Of a stretch of DNA of 64,000 nucleotides, positions 1-11,689 are shown one piece after another (the stretch's first letter is position 1; the number at the start of each line of letters is the position of its first letter). The notes beneath the pieces were generated by a model. The model saw nothing but the letters and a program-made list of their open reading frames with translations. It did not search any database and was not told where the DNA came from. The translations under genes were made by a program, and so were the position numbers. The DNA is from Sipunculus nudus (Eukaryota > Annelida > Sipuncula > Golfingiida > Sipunculidae): positions 26,777,956 to 26,841,955 of the forward strand of contig CM049312.1 of NCBI GenBank assembly GCA_026874595.1. The letters are read 5' to 3'.

Positions 1-813
1 ATAACCTACAGGTCATTAAAATTGCAAGCAAAATAAGCCAGAAATAACACAATTTATACAGTTATGGTAGATAAATAGCTAGCTTTAGAAATACGCAAAT
101 CTGTAATAACTATTGTAAGCATTATAACAAACCGTTTATTGGCCTGCATGAAAATCTATGTTTAATCCTGCTGAATTTTCCCTCCAGCAACCAATTGATT
201 CTGAATGTTATTTAATAATACAAACCGCGGGAGGCCTAGCTCCCTGTCCTCATAATCAACAACTCTCGGTCCAAGAAATGCCAATCAGCGTATGCCTCTT
301 AATTAAACCTCACCACTCATTACCTTGATTGGAATTAGAAGAGAGACCTTGACACTAGTGATTCAAGTGGATACTGGGTTGTTATCTGAATATTTCCACA
401 GATGTAACAATTCAAATTTTGTCTGTCTGTTTGTGTAGGTGAAAGATTAGTCATGGCGTTATATGAATGGCTTCTAATGAACCTGCCTATACTAATGTGA
501 CTGAAGGAGAGTTGGTTACGAACATAGGACTGGTGCAATCCATCAGTGCCTATATCGCCCAGATCTGGCACCGTGATGCTGAGGCCAGCAATAACTAATT
601 AAACTAGAAATCTGCATACTAATGAATACAAGCCCCGCCACGTGGGGGTCCCTATTGTGAGGTGCTCCAAAACCGTGTTTGCAGTAATTTTTTCCCTTAT
701 TCCCTGGTTCATTTTCGCATTCGTGTACAATAATAAATATTTCTTGATGTTCCTGAATCCGGATCATGAACTGCAGAAATATAATCCAATTTTCACTGGC
801 CCAATCCCAAAAT

Positions 814-842
814 GATCAAACACACACACACACACACACACG
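814..842. repeat. (CA)n microsatellite
   Basis: A simple CA array inside unit 1. Unit 2 has only short, broken CA stretches at the matching place (about 9,493-9,510). Confidence 0.9.
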
Positions 843-875
843 AACGAGGATGATCGCATACCGTCCTGGCGTAGA

Positions 876-1140
876 CAATTAGGGATAAATATGTCGTGTT
901 CGGTTGAGGAAGCGCGTATACTCATATCCATTGGCCCATTCCCGAGGTGCCCTTGACATTTCATGTGATTCCGTTCATGATTGTGGGAGTTATGTTGTGA
1001 ATAAACACACACAAAAAGACACACCTATACAAACACTCAACATACACAAACACGAACGTGAATGAAAACATTCACTCCTGTCGGAGGCAATTATAGGGAT
1101 AGATATGCTGTGTTCGGTTGAGGTAGGCGCATACTTAGAG
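876..1140 (+). repeat. Internal tandem repeat of the duplication unit
   Basis: A segment of about 75 bp (near 870-945) recurs in diverged form at 1,077-1,145; both contain GTGTTCGGTTGAGG followed by a GCGC/GCGCAT stretch. Unit 2 has the same pair at about 9,530-9,605 and 9,717-9,790, so this repetition is older than the 10.8 kb duplication. Confidence 0.7.
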
Positions 1141-2068
1141 CCATTTCCGTTTCTTGTTTAAACTAAACCTGATACCAAGTCACCTCCCTAAACCAAGTAC
1201 ACAATAATAATTTAGAAGATGATCCACAAAAGGTTTCTCGCGTCTGCAAAAATAGGACGGGAACTGTATTAAATGGCCCGAGTCCAGTGACAGTAGACTA
1301 CTGGACTTTCTCCATCATGTTTAAAATCAGATAAAGCCCGTGCCCGCAAGGTCAGGAGCGGCACCACTGACTGTCAATGAGGTCTGATCATTAATTGTAC
1401 TTTATTGTTCAATAATTAGTACTTTATTACATGTAATTGAATGTCTGGTCGAGCTGGCTTCCAATTAACTTTATACTGAACACAGCTCCTGATGGTCCTC
1501 CCCGCTTTCAGCCCTAGCTCCCTTGCTACAGGCATGCAGCCCGCTTATTGTGTATTTGTGTCAAGGAAACACAAAATGTACACAGTTTAAACAAGAGTTC
1601 TTGAAATTTTTGGACCTGTGTTTAGTGTAAGTTTTCAGCTTATAATTCCGTATATAGCTTTTGAGATACTGATATCATAAGTTTCGTAGATATAAAAGTA
1701 TTCACAATTGATGGTGTCAATTTGAACCGGGCAGATATTAAAGGAATGAATTATGTAAATTAACATATAAATTGATATATTCCATGCTTATTAATGTTAT
1801 ATTTAAGACGGATCAGTTTTCAATATACTTTATGAGATATTAATATTCAATAATCTACATTATTATACTTTTTTATTTATTTTTTATTGTTGGAGGTAAC
1901 GGCCTCGACCATGTATATGTTCACATATACTCTTGTTTGGTTATGGATTATCTTAAAATTGTTGCACAATGATAAATAGATCACCCGTATTTTATTGTAC
2001 CGCATCTCTGTAGTATGTATGAGGCCATGTTTAGATAATTTACTTAACTCCCGCTCTTTCTTCTGCTG

Positions 2069-2302
2069 GCTGATACCAAACCGACTCCGCGTGTGCTGTA
2101 CAAGGATGACCAGCAAATGAGGTTCCAAGAGGATGAACCTTCTGGTAAATCGTGTCATCATCGTGAAAAGAACCCTATGTTATGTCATTGGTTCATAATT
2201 TATCATTACTTTATATCTTATCCGAGGGAACTGAAAGCATTTTGGAATATCCCCATGCGTATTGAACCCGCCAGCCAGATCCGCACAGGCCAGAAGTCGT
2301 AA
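2069..2302 (+). pseudogene. Exon-like open segment in unit 1, acceptor lost
   Basis: This open frame is the paralogue of the exon-like segment at 11,591 in unit 2. It starts ADTKPTPRV and contains RFQEDEPS, then runs open to a stop at 2,300-2,302. The unit 1 copy lacks the AG acceptor seen in unit 2 (the preceding bases end CTGCTG). About 12 of the first 72 bases differ from unit 2, and nine of ten changed codons alter the residue, which argues against strong protein constraint. No family was recognised. It may be a dead exon or chance. Confidence 0.15.
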
Positions 2303-3650
2303 GGGTCTGTGCATGGGGCTTTATGATTATGAAAAACGCCAGCCGAGTAAGAAGAGTGGGCGTTCTCTTGTGACGTTTGAAACAGGACTGAAATTTGCAA
2401 GATTAATATAAGCAGTATAATTGGTCCATGCTGCCTGGTCATGCATGTTTTATGTTATATGGATACTTCTGTTTATGGTATACGAATTAATAAACACATT
2501 GTGACAGAAAGCAAGGGTAGCTCAAGAATGGCCTTTCAATTTTAGCTATGAAATAAAGTTATTCATAAATAATGCATCCCGACCAATCTATTAAAGTGTA
2601 ACCCTAAATAAGCTTTGTTGGCCTTATATGACGATAAAAAGCATATCCTTCAAATATTTAGTAAATGAGCATAAATTAAAAGTGTTGGTAGTATTCATTC
2701 AATAATTACCCTGGGACTCGGTTAGAATCAGTTCCAGTAAGAACTTTTTATTAGGATTTTAAGAAGCATCCCTGGTTAGGGTTATATAAAGGAACGCATG
2801 AGAGCGTTCAACCGTGGCCATAGGGTTCTGCCTGGAACCTCTAAGGGTTCCCACTGGGCCCACTCTAAAGTACCCATAAGGGTTCCACATGTAACCTTTT
2901 TCTTCATAGAGTGTACCTACTTCAATAGAGCAAAACTTTATTTAATGTTCGAGATGGTTCATAGTTACCAATGTTGCTTTGTGGACAAATGTGAACAACT
3001 TTAGGTTTCAGTTTGAATAGTTGCGCGCGGAATTAGTTTTCTTTCGTTATAGTTCTGCCTTTCCGCATGGCAGATCAGCATTACTAGATGAGTCATGAAT
3101 TATTTAGAATACACTCAGCCATGATTTATATTAAACTCAAAATCACACCAAAAATACTATAAAATATAAAACCTGACCCTGGGGGAGAATAAACAAATAG
3201 TGATACTCTGAAAACATTTTTTTTTTAAATCTTATAGATGGTTGTAATGTCTGAAATATGTTGAGGCCATCACATATTGTATTATGTATCCATGTGCTTG
3301 CAATCAAACTTGCCCAAAACCTACGCCTTTGAGTCATCCCTCACACTTATAGATTAATCGACGCCACTAATAGAAGTGATTTTGCATTGGTCACATTAGT
3401 TATTATATCTGTTTTGACAATCGAGTTGTAAAAATGGTCTTATCATCAGTTACCCGGTCCGAGCCGAATTTTGGCCAGCCTAGCAGAGCACGGGTTAATT
3501 TATGCTTTATACACGTACTGCAATTATGCAATTCAAAGTTTTTAGTTTTTACCTTCTGTCCGTTTTTAATGCATTTAATTACATTCAGTGCTACCCAAGA
3601 CATTTGTCGGCATAGCGACTAAGCACACCTTATATGGTGTATACACTATT

Positions 3651-3680
3651 GTGACGTCACTTCGCTCTTTCCTATAAAAG
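3651..3680 (+). promoter_or_regulatory. CRE plus TATA box ahead of SINE head, unit 1
   Basis: A perfect palindromic GTGACGTCAC (3,651-3,660) is followed by TATAAAAG at 3,673-3,680, with a tRNA-like A box 35 bases further on. Both motifs are retained in unit 2 at 13,367 and 13,389 with the same spacing. Promoter function is inferred from motifs only. Confidence 0.3.
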
Positions 3681-3699
3681 TGTGCAAATTCACCGAGCG

Positions 3700-3900
3700 G
3701 TCAGGGATCTGTTGTAGCTCAGTGGTTGGAGACGACGACCTGCAGTTGGGAGGTCATGGATTCTATTTCCGTCGGCAGTGAACCGACTTCTCTGGGTATT
3801 CATGTTTCATTCTTTTATAAAATGAACCAGCATGGCTATTTCCTACAATTCTATGTATGATATATATATGTGTGTGTGTGTGTGTTTGCGTGTGTGTTTG
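3700..3900 (+). repeat. tRNA-derived SINE (family A), unit 1 copy
   Basis: The RNA polymerase III A box TAGCTCAGTGG lies at 3,715-3,725 and a degraded B box GGATTCTATTTCC at 3,758-3,770. A SINE body follows, ending in a TA/TG microsatellite tail at about 3,860-3,900. The unit 2 copy has a better B box. This is a retroposon, not a functional tRNA gene, because no acceptor stem closes around the boxes. Confidence 0.65.
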
Positions 3901-4725
3901 TGTACACATAGAAATACAGCTTTCATCCTCCAACTATTATGAGGTTAGATGATCAATTTTAACACTTACGTGAAAATGCAAAGCGCTTTAATACACTTTT
4001 GTCATTGTGGACGTACACAGTCAGAGCAATATCCCATTCGATATTACTCATTAAAATTTTACACTCGCAGATTAAACAATTGGATGATGCATCACATAAC
4101 TGGTTAAAACGCCTTTTCAAAAAACGACAGATTGGTACATTCCATGCAGGGATTGTGAACACTGAGATACGGGTAAGATTATGCGATGGGGGTAACACTG
4201 TTCTCCGTTAAAGCACACAGCATGCCGACCCCTTCGAGAATACACAACCTAGTAAGCAATAAGCCTACTTTAAGTCATGACTCGTCATTCGAGAAACTGC
4301 CCTTCAACGGCCATCCATCCTGTTGCATTGAAATTGTTGAAAACAAGTCAGATATTCAGCAAACTTACAATGGGATTAAAAAATATGTAGGGTTATTTCG
4401 AAATATTTCTTTATGTTTCTAGAGAAAGTACACAATAACAGCTAACGTCAGGTCTGACTTATTTTAAGTGACAGTATATCTGTAAGCCATGAGTCTATTT
4501 CAAAGTTAAAATGACAAATATATTTGCCCTTCACGACATTGGATAACACGCCACTCTGACGGTAGATTTATTCTATTATAATTAGTCCATCCGGTCCAGT
4601 ATGTGCCCCCTATGTTTTGCATACCGGGACGGGTGAAAGTTAAAAAAAAATATGAATCTCTTATTTTGTTCTCTCTCCCATATATTATACAAAACGACCA
4701 TTTTTGAGCTGTTATATGTGTATCT

Positions 4726-4726
4726 T

Positions 4727-4765
<39 letters not shown>
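4726..4765. repeat. (TA)n array, unit 1 only
   Basis: TA repeats occur here between sequences that are directly joined in unit 2 (near 17,207), so the array was gained or lost after the duplication. Confidence 0.9.
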
Positions 4766-5142
4766 CGCTGATGATAATTGATTAAAAACAACAATAAATA
4801 AAGTATACTTGGAAAGTAAATTAAATTACTTAAGAAAAATGAAAACAGTTTAACATGACTTTTTTTCTAGAACAATGCACCTGAAATTTTGGATTTAATC
4901 TTGGCCATACGTTTTCAAATGAATAGTTAAATTGCTACATTTCAACATTCACTCAAATCTTATCTGTTTTTCAAAATACAATATTTTATGGATTCCGCCA
5001 AGAAATAGTTACAGGTTAAGGTCTCCGGTTAAGGACACGTGGTCTCATCTTACCAAGAGTGTATTTATACATCATTTAGTCCCTTTAAATGACGTAGTTC
5101 ATAGGAGATTTCTAAGTTAATGTGAGATGTAACAAAATAATA

Positions 5143-5444
5143 AGGCCAAAACAATAAAATGTATGGTTCTAAGGCACCAACCGGGTCAATTTGAACCACT
5201 CGCATCATCAATTTTTAATTCTGATTTTCGTCTTTCAAGAAGATAAAATAATACAATTTTGATAAGATTTCCTCTGTTATGTAGTGCTTTCTTCTTTAGC
5301 AAAAGAAAAAATGTTATTTTCATCATTGTCCCTGATCATATGACATTTTATCGAAACATACAGAAAAAGGTAAAGAATAAAATATCGCCCACCTGCACTG
5401 ATTTTTTAATAAAAGGACCTGAAAACCATACCCTTTTTTGGCCT
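5143..5444 (+). mobile_element. 300-bp GGCCAAAA-ended nonautonomous element, copy 1
   Basis: The element begins AAGGCCAAAACAAT and ends TTTTTTGGCCTT, giving short inverted ends. The interior contains the shared core CATATGACATTTTATCG. Other copies lie at 17,651, 24,884 and 28,023. It has no coding capacity and resembles a MITE of unknown superfamily. This copy belongs to duplication unit 1. Confidence 0.6.
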
Positions 5445-5569
5445 TATACAAATTATACACACACACACATCCTAGATAAGACACCTAGAACTACCCCCGT
5501 GACTACTTTGTATCAGATTTATTCTACTATAAAGTTCTAGTTGCTTGTTTGAAGATTTTTTTATTGCAA

Positions 5570-5795
5570 AATCAGAAGCGGATCGGGAGGGGGGAGCGGG
5601 CAGGAGTCCGGACCCCCAGCTCCTACCAGCCGCCGCCGCAACCTTTTTTTAGGGGTTTCAGACCAATTTCTGCGGCTTGCCCCCCCCCCCCCCCCTTTCC
5701 AGACCTGGGGACTACTTTTTAGGTTTTGTTATTAGTCCTCCTGGGTTGGACCCCTCCATTTCCTAAATCCTCGATCGGAAAATCGCCCCTGGAAA
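5570..5795 (+). repeat. Poly-C-containing dispersed repeat, copy 1
   Basis: The repeat has a GC-rich head (GGATCGGGAGGG, then CAGCCGCCGCCGC), a C16 run at 5,680-5,695 and a tail containing CTCCTGGGTTGGACCCCT. Related copies are at 15,640-15,785, 16,168-16,280, 18,058-18,270, 19,926-20,115 and 22,464-22,645. It is noncoding and its origin is unknown. Confidence 0.65.
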
Positions 5796-6594
5796 TATTA
5801 GGTATTTTTATTAAAAGAATCATGGTTTAACTCACACGAGGTATCAGGTGTACATTGAACAGTACCAACATCTTAAAATGCATAAACAATTATCCAAACA
5901 TTTGTTATGTTACATCTGTTATTTTAAACATAAAACCTACTGATAATTTAACCTGTGTTTAATAATTAAATTGCTCAGCCCGCTGTGTCTCACCAGATTT
6001 TCTGCCCACATTTGTTGTCAATATTTACAAAAAATGTACTAGGTAAAACAAAAATAAATAAATATATAAAAATGCTTATGGCGCTCTTGAAGTTTTGATG
6101 TGTGCGTACAATTTATTTCTCCTCGGTATTTTCCTGATTCTTCTTCGTTTTAGATAAAAAAGAACTTTAAGTTATGGGGCCCTGAGCTGCAGGATCCATC
6201 CCCAGGTATGCATGGATACGGACAGTGGCATCGATGAGTTCCAGAGGCGTCGTAATTTCTTCTATAGGGAAGGGGCTCGCAGCACGGATAGGTAGTCAAA
6301 AGTTAGGACGGCTTATCTCTATAAACCTAATAAGAATTAAATATCGCATTTTCTTTCGGGTTATAAATCTATATATACATTTTATTTTGTCTCTGTAACC
6401 CTTATCCAATCAATTATAAAATTTACATGGTTTAAAAATATTAGGTATTCTCCGCTGGTTTGTTCAGATATATATTTTTTGACAGTAAATACAGAATTTC
6501 TAATTAGAAATATATTTTATTTCCAATATATAAATCTTACTCTGTTAATAGTTGTAATGGGATGTTTACGCTGATCCTCCCCCTTGATAATAAG

Positions 6595-6612
6595 CCCCCT
6601 CCCCCCCCCCCC
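6595..6612 (+). repeat. Poly-C tract
   Basis: A run of C with a single T break, followed by CTCTCCGTATCGACTCCTCTGAA. The same site in unit 2 (19,055-19,070) is a pure C16 run. Confidence 0.8.
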
Positions 6613-7653
6613 TCTCCGTATCGACTCCTCTGAATACAGGACTAGCCTGACTGACAATATGCAGCAATGGTTATTCTTATTTCCTACAGCTTCACGTAAG
6701 TTGAACTATTTGTCATTACATTGTACATTGTAACATTTTAATGGACGTTTTCTCTTCAGTAGGACAGGTTTGCGTGGTTATTGATTTTATGGGCATGTTG
6801 ATACACCAGAGGGGTCTCACAAGTCGGCTTTGGTGACAAAATGTCACGCCGACACACGTTACAGCATTAAGGCAAGTCCTGACACTTTATCTAAACACGA
6901 AATGGACGGTACAATATTTTTTCTAGCATTTCTCTTTTAGAAACTTATTTCCCTCTAGTTTCCTTTTTTTCCAATCTAGCCCGATTTGTCTCATGAAAGA
7001 CGGTCTCTTTAGGAAAGATATTTACTATAATTGGGAAAGTATTTGCATTAATTGAGGTTTATTGTGAAAAAAGTAACAATTTCTCCAGGCGTCTTTCTCG
7101 GTGTGATTTTGATTTTTTCTAATGACCTGATTTTAATTGAGGATGATGAGGTTAATCATTTATCACTCAGTTACTCATTTAGAATTCATAAGGAACATGT
7201 TGGGGACATTTCAGGCCACTTGCCTTCACAATTTAAATGAACAGATTACTTTAGTATTTCAAACGTTCTTTTATTTAACATCATCATCATGTGCTATTCT
7301 TGGTGACATGTCCGAACATGTGACCCATTGGTCATGACGCTCAGTTGAATTTGATTTGTGTATATATATAAATATATATTTATAAATTATTGAAGTTATT
7401 ATCTGGTAAAAATATTTGTTAAGGAACCTTGAACAATGGATAGAATGACTTTAAGAGTGCCACAAATTGTGTTTTTTTTGCCCATAGTCCTTAGAAAATA
7501 GTTAACGTCAGCAAGAAGATTTTACTAGGAACTCCCCATATGCTAAGTTTAAAGACATTACAAGGACCCCCCTTTATATTAAAAAAAACATTTCTAGAAC
7601 CATCAGTTAAGAGTTGTGACCTGTATGACTTTCTGTGTGCTCAAAACTCAAAA

Positions 7654-8707
7654 TGTTTCGCTCCCGAGGCAGCGGATAGCTTGCGCTTCTAAGAAGCTAC
7701 TGATTTTAACGCCGCCTGGAATGACCGGTAATGATCGACTTAGACACCAGGTGGCGGGTCGATATCTGCTGAAAGACATCGTGCGTATGATGTGATTGAA
7801 GTCAAACAAATGCCAGTCTACAAACACTCGACGGGCAGCATGGTTGTGCTAACTGCATTATACCTATATGAGGCCTACATATAAAGGAACCTTGATACCG
7901 CCGCATAAAAAAGCTTCAATAAAACGCTATGAACCAGCCTTGCCGGGGAAAAAATTGTGATAAATAAAACATTGCGTTTATGACAGGGAAACTTATGTGA
8001 GGCAGAAATAGTTATGTATTTGAATGAAGAAAAAAATTGCCCGAATATTATGTTTTAATATGAAAAAAAAACAACTTTTAAAACTTTGCCACCCCGGCGC
8101 TTGAAACTGTCTCAGAATCAGAAACAATGACCTGCATGACCTTTGCTCACAGAGCCACACCGTTTGCAAATAATACATTGTAGCAAGGCAACTGCCGGCC
8201 CGACGTGGCTGGTGGAAAATACAGAGCAGACATCATTCGCAATTATCACCGCTGTTATATGGACAGTTTACTTCTAATCGTCATTTAAAGTTGGAAACAT
8301 TGACGAAGTTGTATTTGACATACTCATTAAAAAATATATTTGTTTCATAAGGAAACTTTAACCCGTGGAATCTCCAGTTTTCTCAAAGGATCTTCTTGGG
8401 GTCTTGCACAGCGTAACGTAGGGAGAGAGCACGAGAGCTAGGGCTAGGCTACGTCCATTGCTGCGCCTTAAGCGCCGCTTGATGACAGCTTTATGGTATG
8501 TTTCAAAACTGTGGAACCGTCTGTGGCATTCTTGGCTGTTATTAATTGGCAGGCATCGTATGATATCTGGACCATTCATGAACACGTCCCGATCAAAATG
8601 TTGAGTCATTGTCGCATCAGTTGTTTCAGCCAATCATAGAGGATGTTACTTCCAGCATCGGACCTCATCTGATTGGTCCATCATAGAGTGCTCCCCTCTC
8701 GTGTAGC
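7654..8707 (-). other. Diverged inverted module, copy A (regulatory or repeat)
   Basis: This block is homologous to 44,472-45,090 in inverted orientation, but only as islands: 7,654-7,760, 8,456-8,490 (about 30 of 34 bases the same) and 8,640-8,707. The sequence between islands is poorly conserved. It carries a CTCF-like motif ACACCAGGTGGCGG at 7,744-7,757 and a weaker one on the minus strand near 8,690-8,704. It lies in the part of unit 1 that unit 2 lacks. A minus-strand open frame (8,358-8,633) covers one island, but the frame is closed in copy B, so coding is unlikely. It may be a paired enhancer/insulator or an old repeat family. Confidence 0.5.
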
Positions 8708-10566
8708 GACCCAAAAAAAAAAAAAAAACAGCGCTAGAGATATTAGTAATAGGCCTATTTCTTTTTTATTATGTCTACGTGTTTATATTATCGGGTGGCC
8801 GTCAAAATAATTACTCAACGTTCAACATGGAAATTTATAAGGTCAAGCTGACCTGACTTCTGCAAAGGGCGTTTAACAACCAGTGACCTTTCAATTTCAG
8901 CACTTCCTACCTAACAACTTAGATAACGCGGTTTTTCTGGGTTTTTTTCAACATGATCTCATTTACATGTTTACTAAACTCCAGAAATCACACCAATTAT
9001 ACAGTAAAGGTATGTGAATAGCTGATTTTAAAATACGTAAATCTGTAATAATGACTTCTAGCCTTACAACAAGCCAACTATTTATTGGCCTTCATGAAAA
9101 TCGACTTTAATCCTGCTGAATTATCTCTCTTGGAACCAATTGATTCTGAATGTTATTTAATAATACAAACCGCGGGAGGCCTGGGTGATCTAGCTCCCTG
9201 TCCTCTTAATCAACAACTCTCGGCCCAAGACATGCCAATCAGCGTATGCCTCTTAATTAAATCACACAACTCATTTCCCTGATTGGAATTAGAAGATAGA
9301 CCTTGCCACTAATGTTTAAAGTGGATAGTGGGTTGTTACCTAAATTTTTTTTCAGATTGGTTCTGTCTGTTTGTCTGTGTGAAAGATTAGTCACGGCGTT
9401 ATATGAATGGTTTCTTATGAACCTGCCTATATTAATGTGACTGAAGGAGAGTTGATTTTTCGTTCAAGATTGCGTGAGTTGTGTTGTGAACAAGCACACA
9501 CAAACACAAACGAACGAGGATGAACGCATACCGTCCTGGCTGAGACAATTAGGTATAGATATGTCGTGTTTGGTTGAGGAAGCACAAATACTTATATTCA
9601 TTGGCCAATTTCCGAGGTGTGCTGGAAATTTCATGTGACTGGAGTTTCATGGAATTATTGTGTGAACAAACACATACACAAAGACACTCAATATACACAC
9701 ACAAGAACGTTAATATTAGCATACACTCCTGGCGGAGCCAATAAGGGCTAACTATGTTGTGTTCCGTTGAGGTAGGCGCAAACTTAGAAGCTGTTCCATT
9801 TCTTGTTAAAACTGAACCTGATACCAAGTCATCTCCGTAAATCAAGAACACAGTAATAATTTGGAAGATATTCCTCAAAAGGTTCCTCGCGTCTGCAAAA
9901 ATAGGACGGGAACTGTAGTTAATGGCCCGAGTCCAGTGACAGTATACTACTGGACTTTCTCCATCACGTTTAAAATCAGATAAGGCCGGTGCCCGCAAGG
10001 TCAGGAGCGGCACCACTGACTGTCACTGAGGTCTGATCATTAATTGTACTTTATTGTTCAATAATTAGTACTTTATTACATGTAATTGAATGCCTGGTCG
10101 AGCTGGCTTCCAATTAACTTTATACTGAACACAGCTCCTGATGGTCCTCCCCGCTTTCAGCCCTAGCTCCCTTGCTACAGGCATGCAGCCCGCTTATTGT
10201 GTATTTGTGTTAAGGAAACACTTAATGTACATAGTGTAAACAAGAGTTCTTGAAAATTTTGGACCTGTGTTTAGTGTAAGTTCTCAGCTTAAAATTCCGT
10301 ATATAGCTTTTTGAGATACTGATATCATAAGTTTCGAAGATATAAAAGTATTCACAATTTATGGTGTCAATTTGAACCGGGCAGATATTAAAAGAATGAA
10401 TTATGTAAAATAAACATATAAATTGATATATTCCATGCTTATTAATGTTATATTTAACATGGATCAGTTTTCAATGTACTTTATGAGATATTAATATTCA
10501 ATAATCTACATTATTATTTTCTTTTTCTTTTATATTTATTTTTTTGTTGGAGGTAACGGCCTTCAT

Positions 10567-11459
10567 ATTTAATGCTAGTTTTACTCTTAATATAAGTAAA
10601 TCTGTAGAATGCAATTCCGGTTTCGGATAACATGACGGGGCAGTATCACACGCTTCTATTCATTTTATATACTGCTAGTAAACCAGGCCTTTTAACTACT
10701 GTACCTGCTGGTCCTGCTTTCGTTATCGTCCCCATTGCTGGGTCACACCACCGAGGAACCCCGGAAAAGCGCAACCGTTTGCGAGTGAAACACGGCTGTT
10801 GGATACGGCCTTCCCGTTAACCCTAAAGAGCGCTGACCCTGGGTGGCGGCCGACTGAAAATTCTCACCGCTTCGGCTGAGATTCGAACTCACGATCCCCC
10901 TGTGCTCCCCCCCCCCTCCCCCCCTCTCTCCCATGAGTCCTGTGCTCTACCTCTGAGCCACCGAATCCTGGTTTTGAGCGACAGAAACCGGTTTCCTTTT
11001 AGTGCTGCTAGAGGTTATGATAACCCAGATGATGCCCACAATGTTTCCTGAAGAAAGTAATGGGTGCTTTTGAATCTACATTTGTACTTTATAAGAGACC
11101 ATGAGGAATGGTGTGTGTCAACATACTGGAGTGGTGACCCTCTCTCACACTTGAAATATGTTACCTAATTAAATAAGAAAAACGCTTTTGATATAATGAA
11201 AAGCAAGTGTTGTTAAGTAATGAAAAGCGAGAGTTGTCTTTTCAGAAGTGACATAATTTGATGCGGCAGTACAATTATCACTACCAAGTATTTTAAAGGA
11301 GAAGGATGAACAACTCATCTTCAGAAAACAGGTCAATAGTTTGCCTATTTTAATGATAGCCCATCCTTAAAAATCAAACCTTTCAAAGTTACAATTCAAA
11401 TTTGCACCAGCAGATATATAAGTTTCCATGGAAGAGCTGCTGCCAGTTTTCATCAGGAA
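10567..11459 (+). other. Unit 2-specific insertion block
   Basis: Unit 1 joins directly across this stretch (near 1,905-1,910: GGAGGTAACGGCCT then CATGTATATGTT). The block holds a minus-strand tRNA-SINE at 10,733-10,975 and about 480 bp of unrecognised AT-rich sequence. It may be an insertion in unit 2 or a deletion in unit 1; no clear target duplication was seen. Confidence 0.6.
10733..10975 (-). repeat. tRNA-derived SINE (family B)
   Basis: On the minus strand an A box GTGGCTCAGAGGTAGAGC and a B box GAGTTCGAATCTC flank an expanded G/C-rich stretch at 10,905-10,930. The body then matches the SINE at 24,287 (CGGTGAG, CCCAGGGT, CAGCCGTGT). The expansion between the boxes is unusual and should impair internal promoter function. 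Confidence 0.8.
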
Positions 11460-11590
11460 CCATGTATATGTTCGCATTCTCTTGTTTGGTTATGGATTAT
11501 TTTAAAATTGTTGCACAATCATAAAATGATCACCCTTATTTTTATTGTACCCAGCTTTTGTTTACTTAACTCCTGTTCTATCTTCTACAG

Positions 11591-11689
11591 GCTGATACCA
11601 AACTGACACCGTGTGTGCAGTTCAAGGATTCCGAGCACGTGAGGTTCCAAGAGGATGTCCCTTCGAGTGGTTCCTGTCGTCATTGTTGA
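11591..11689 (+). CDS. Candidate exon with splice acceptor, unit 2
   Basis: A pyrimidine-rich stretch ending TTCTACAG (11,583-11,590) looks like a 3' splice site. The downstream frame reads ADTKLTPCVQFKDSEHVRF and goes on through QEDVPSSG to a stop at 11,687-11,689, 32 codons in all. The unit 1 paralogue at 2,069 lacks the acceptor. Changes between the copies are mostly amino-acid altering. I do not recognise the peptide. It could be the last exon of a small rapidly changing gene, but chance is more likely. Confidence 0.15.
   Translation, partial: ADTKLTPCVQFKDSEHVRFQEDVPSSGSCRHC

Larger units (their letters stand above)
1..8970 (+). repeat. Tandem segmental duplication, unit 1 (left-truncated)
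   Basis: This block is collinear with 8,971-19,760. Matching landmarks include 160-230 with 9,110-9,180, 1,380-1,880 with 10,025-10,545, 2,220-2,450 with 11,745-11,965, 3,430-3,640 with 13,145-13,355, 4,190-4,430 with 16,690-16,925 and 5,830-6,845 with 18,300-19,300. Identity is about 90% by eye. Unit 1 has extra sequence at about 510-810 and a private block at 6,850-8,740. No gene spans the unit; it is mostly noncoding and repeat-rich. Confidence 0.9.

Noticed and set aside
3434-3622. Frame shared with 13,042-13,338
   Set aside because: Changes are mostly amino-acid altering and no family is recognised; the frame survives by chance.
4186-4422. Frame conserved between units (also 16,666-16,923)
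   Set aside because: Substitutions between the units are about neutral (roughly 11 altering, 4 silent) and the start context differs, so conservation reflects the recent duplication.
8358-8633. 91-codon frame overlapping a conserved island
   Set aside because: In the inverted copy at 44.8 kb the matching frame has a stop immediately before the shared island, so the conservation is not coding.
9549-10016. 155-codon open frame on the minus strand
   Set aside because: It lies in the duplicated noncoding unit, includes CA-repeat translation (CVCVC), and is broken in unit 1.
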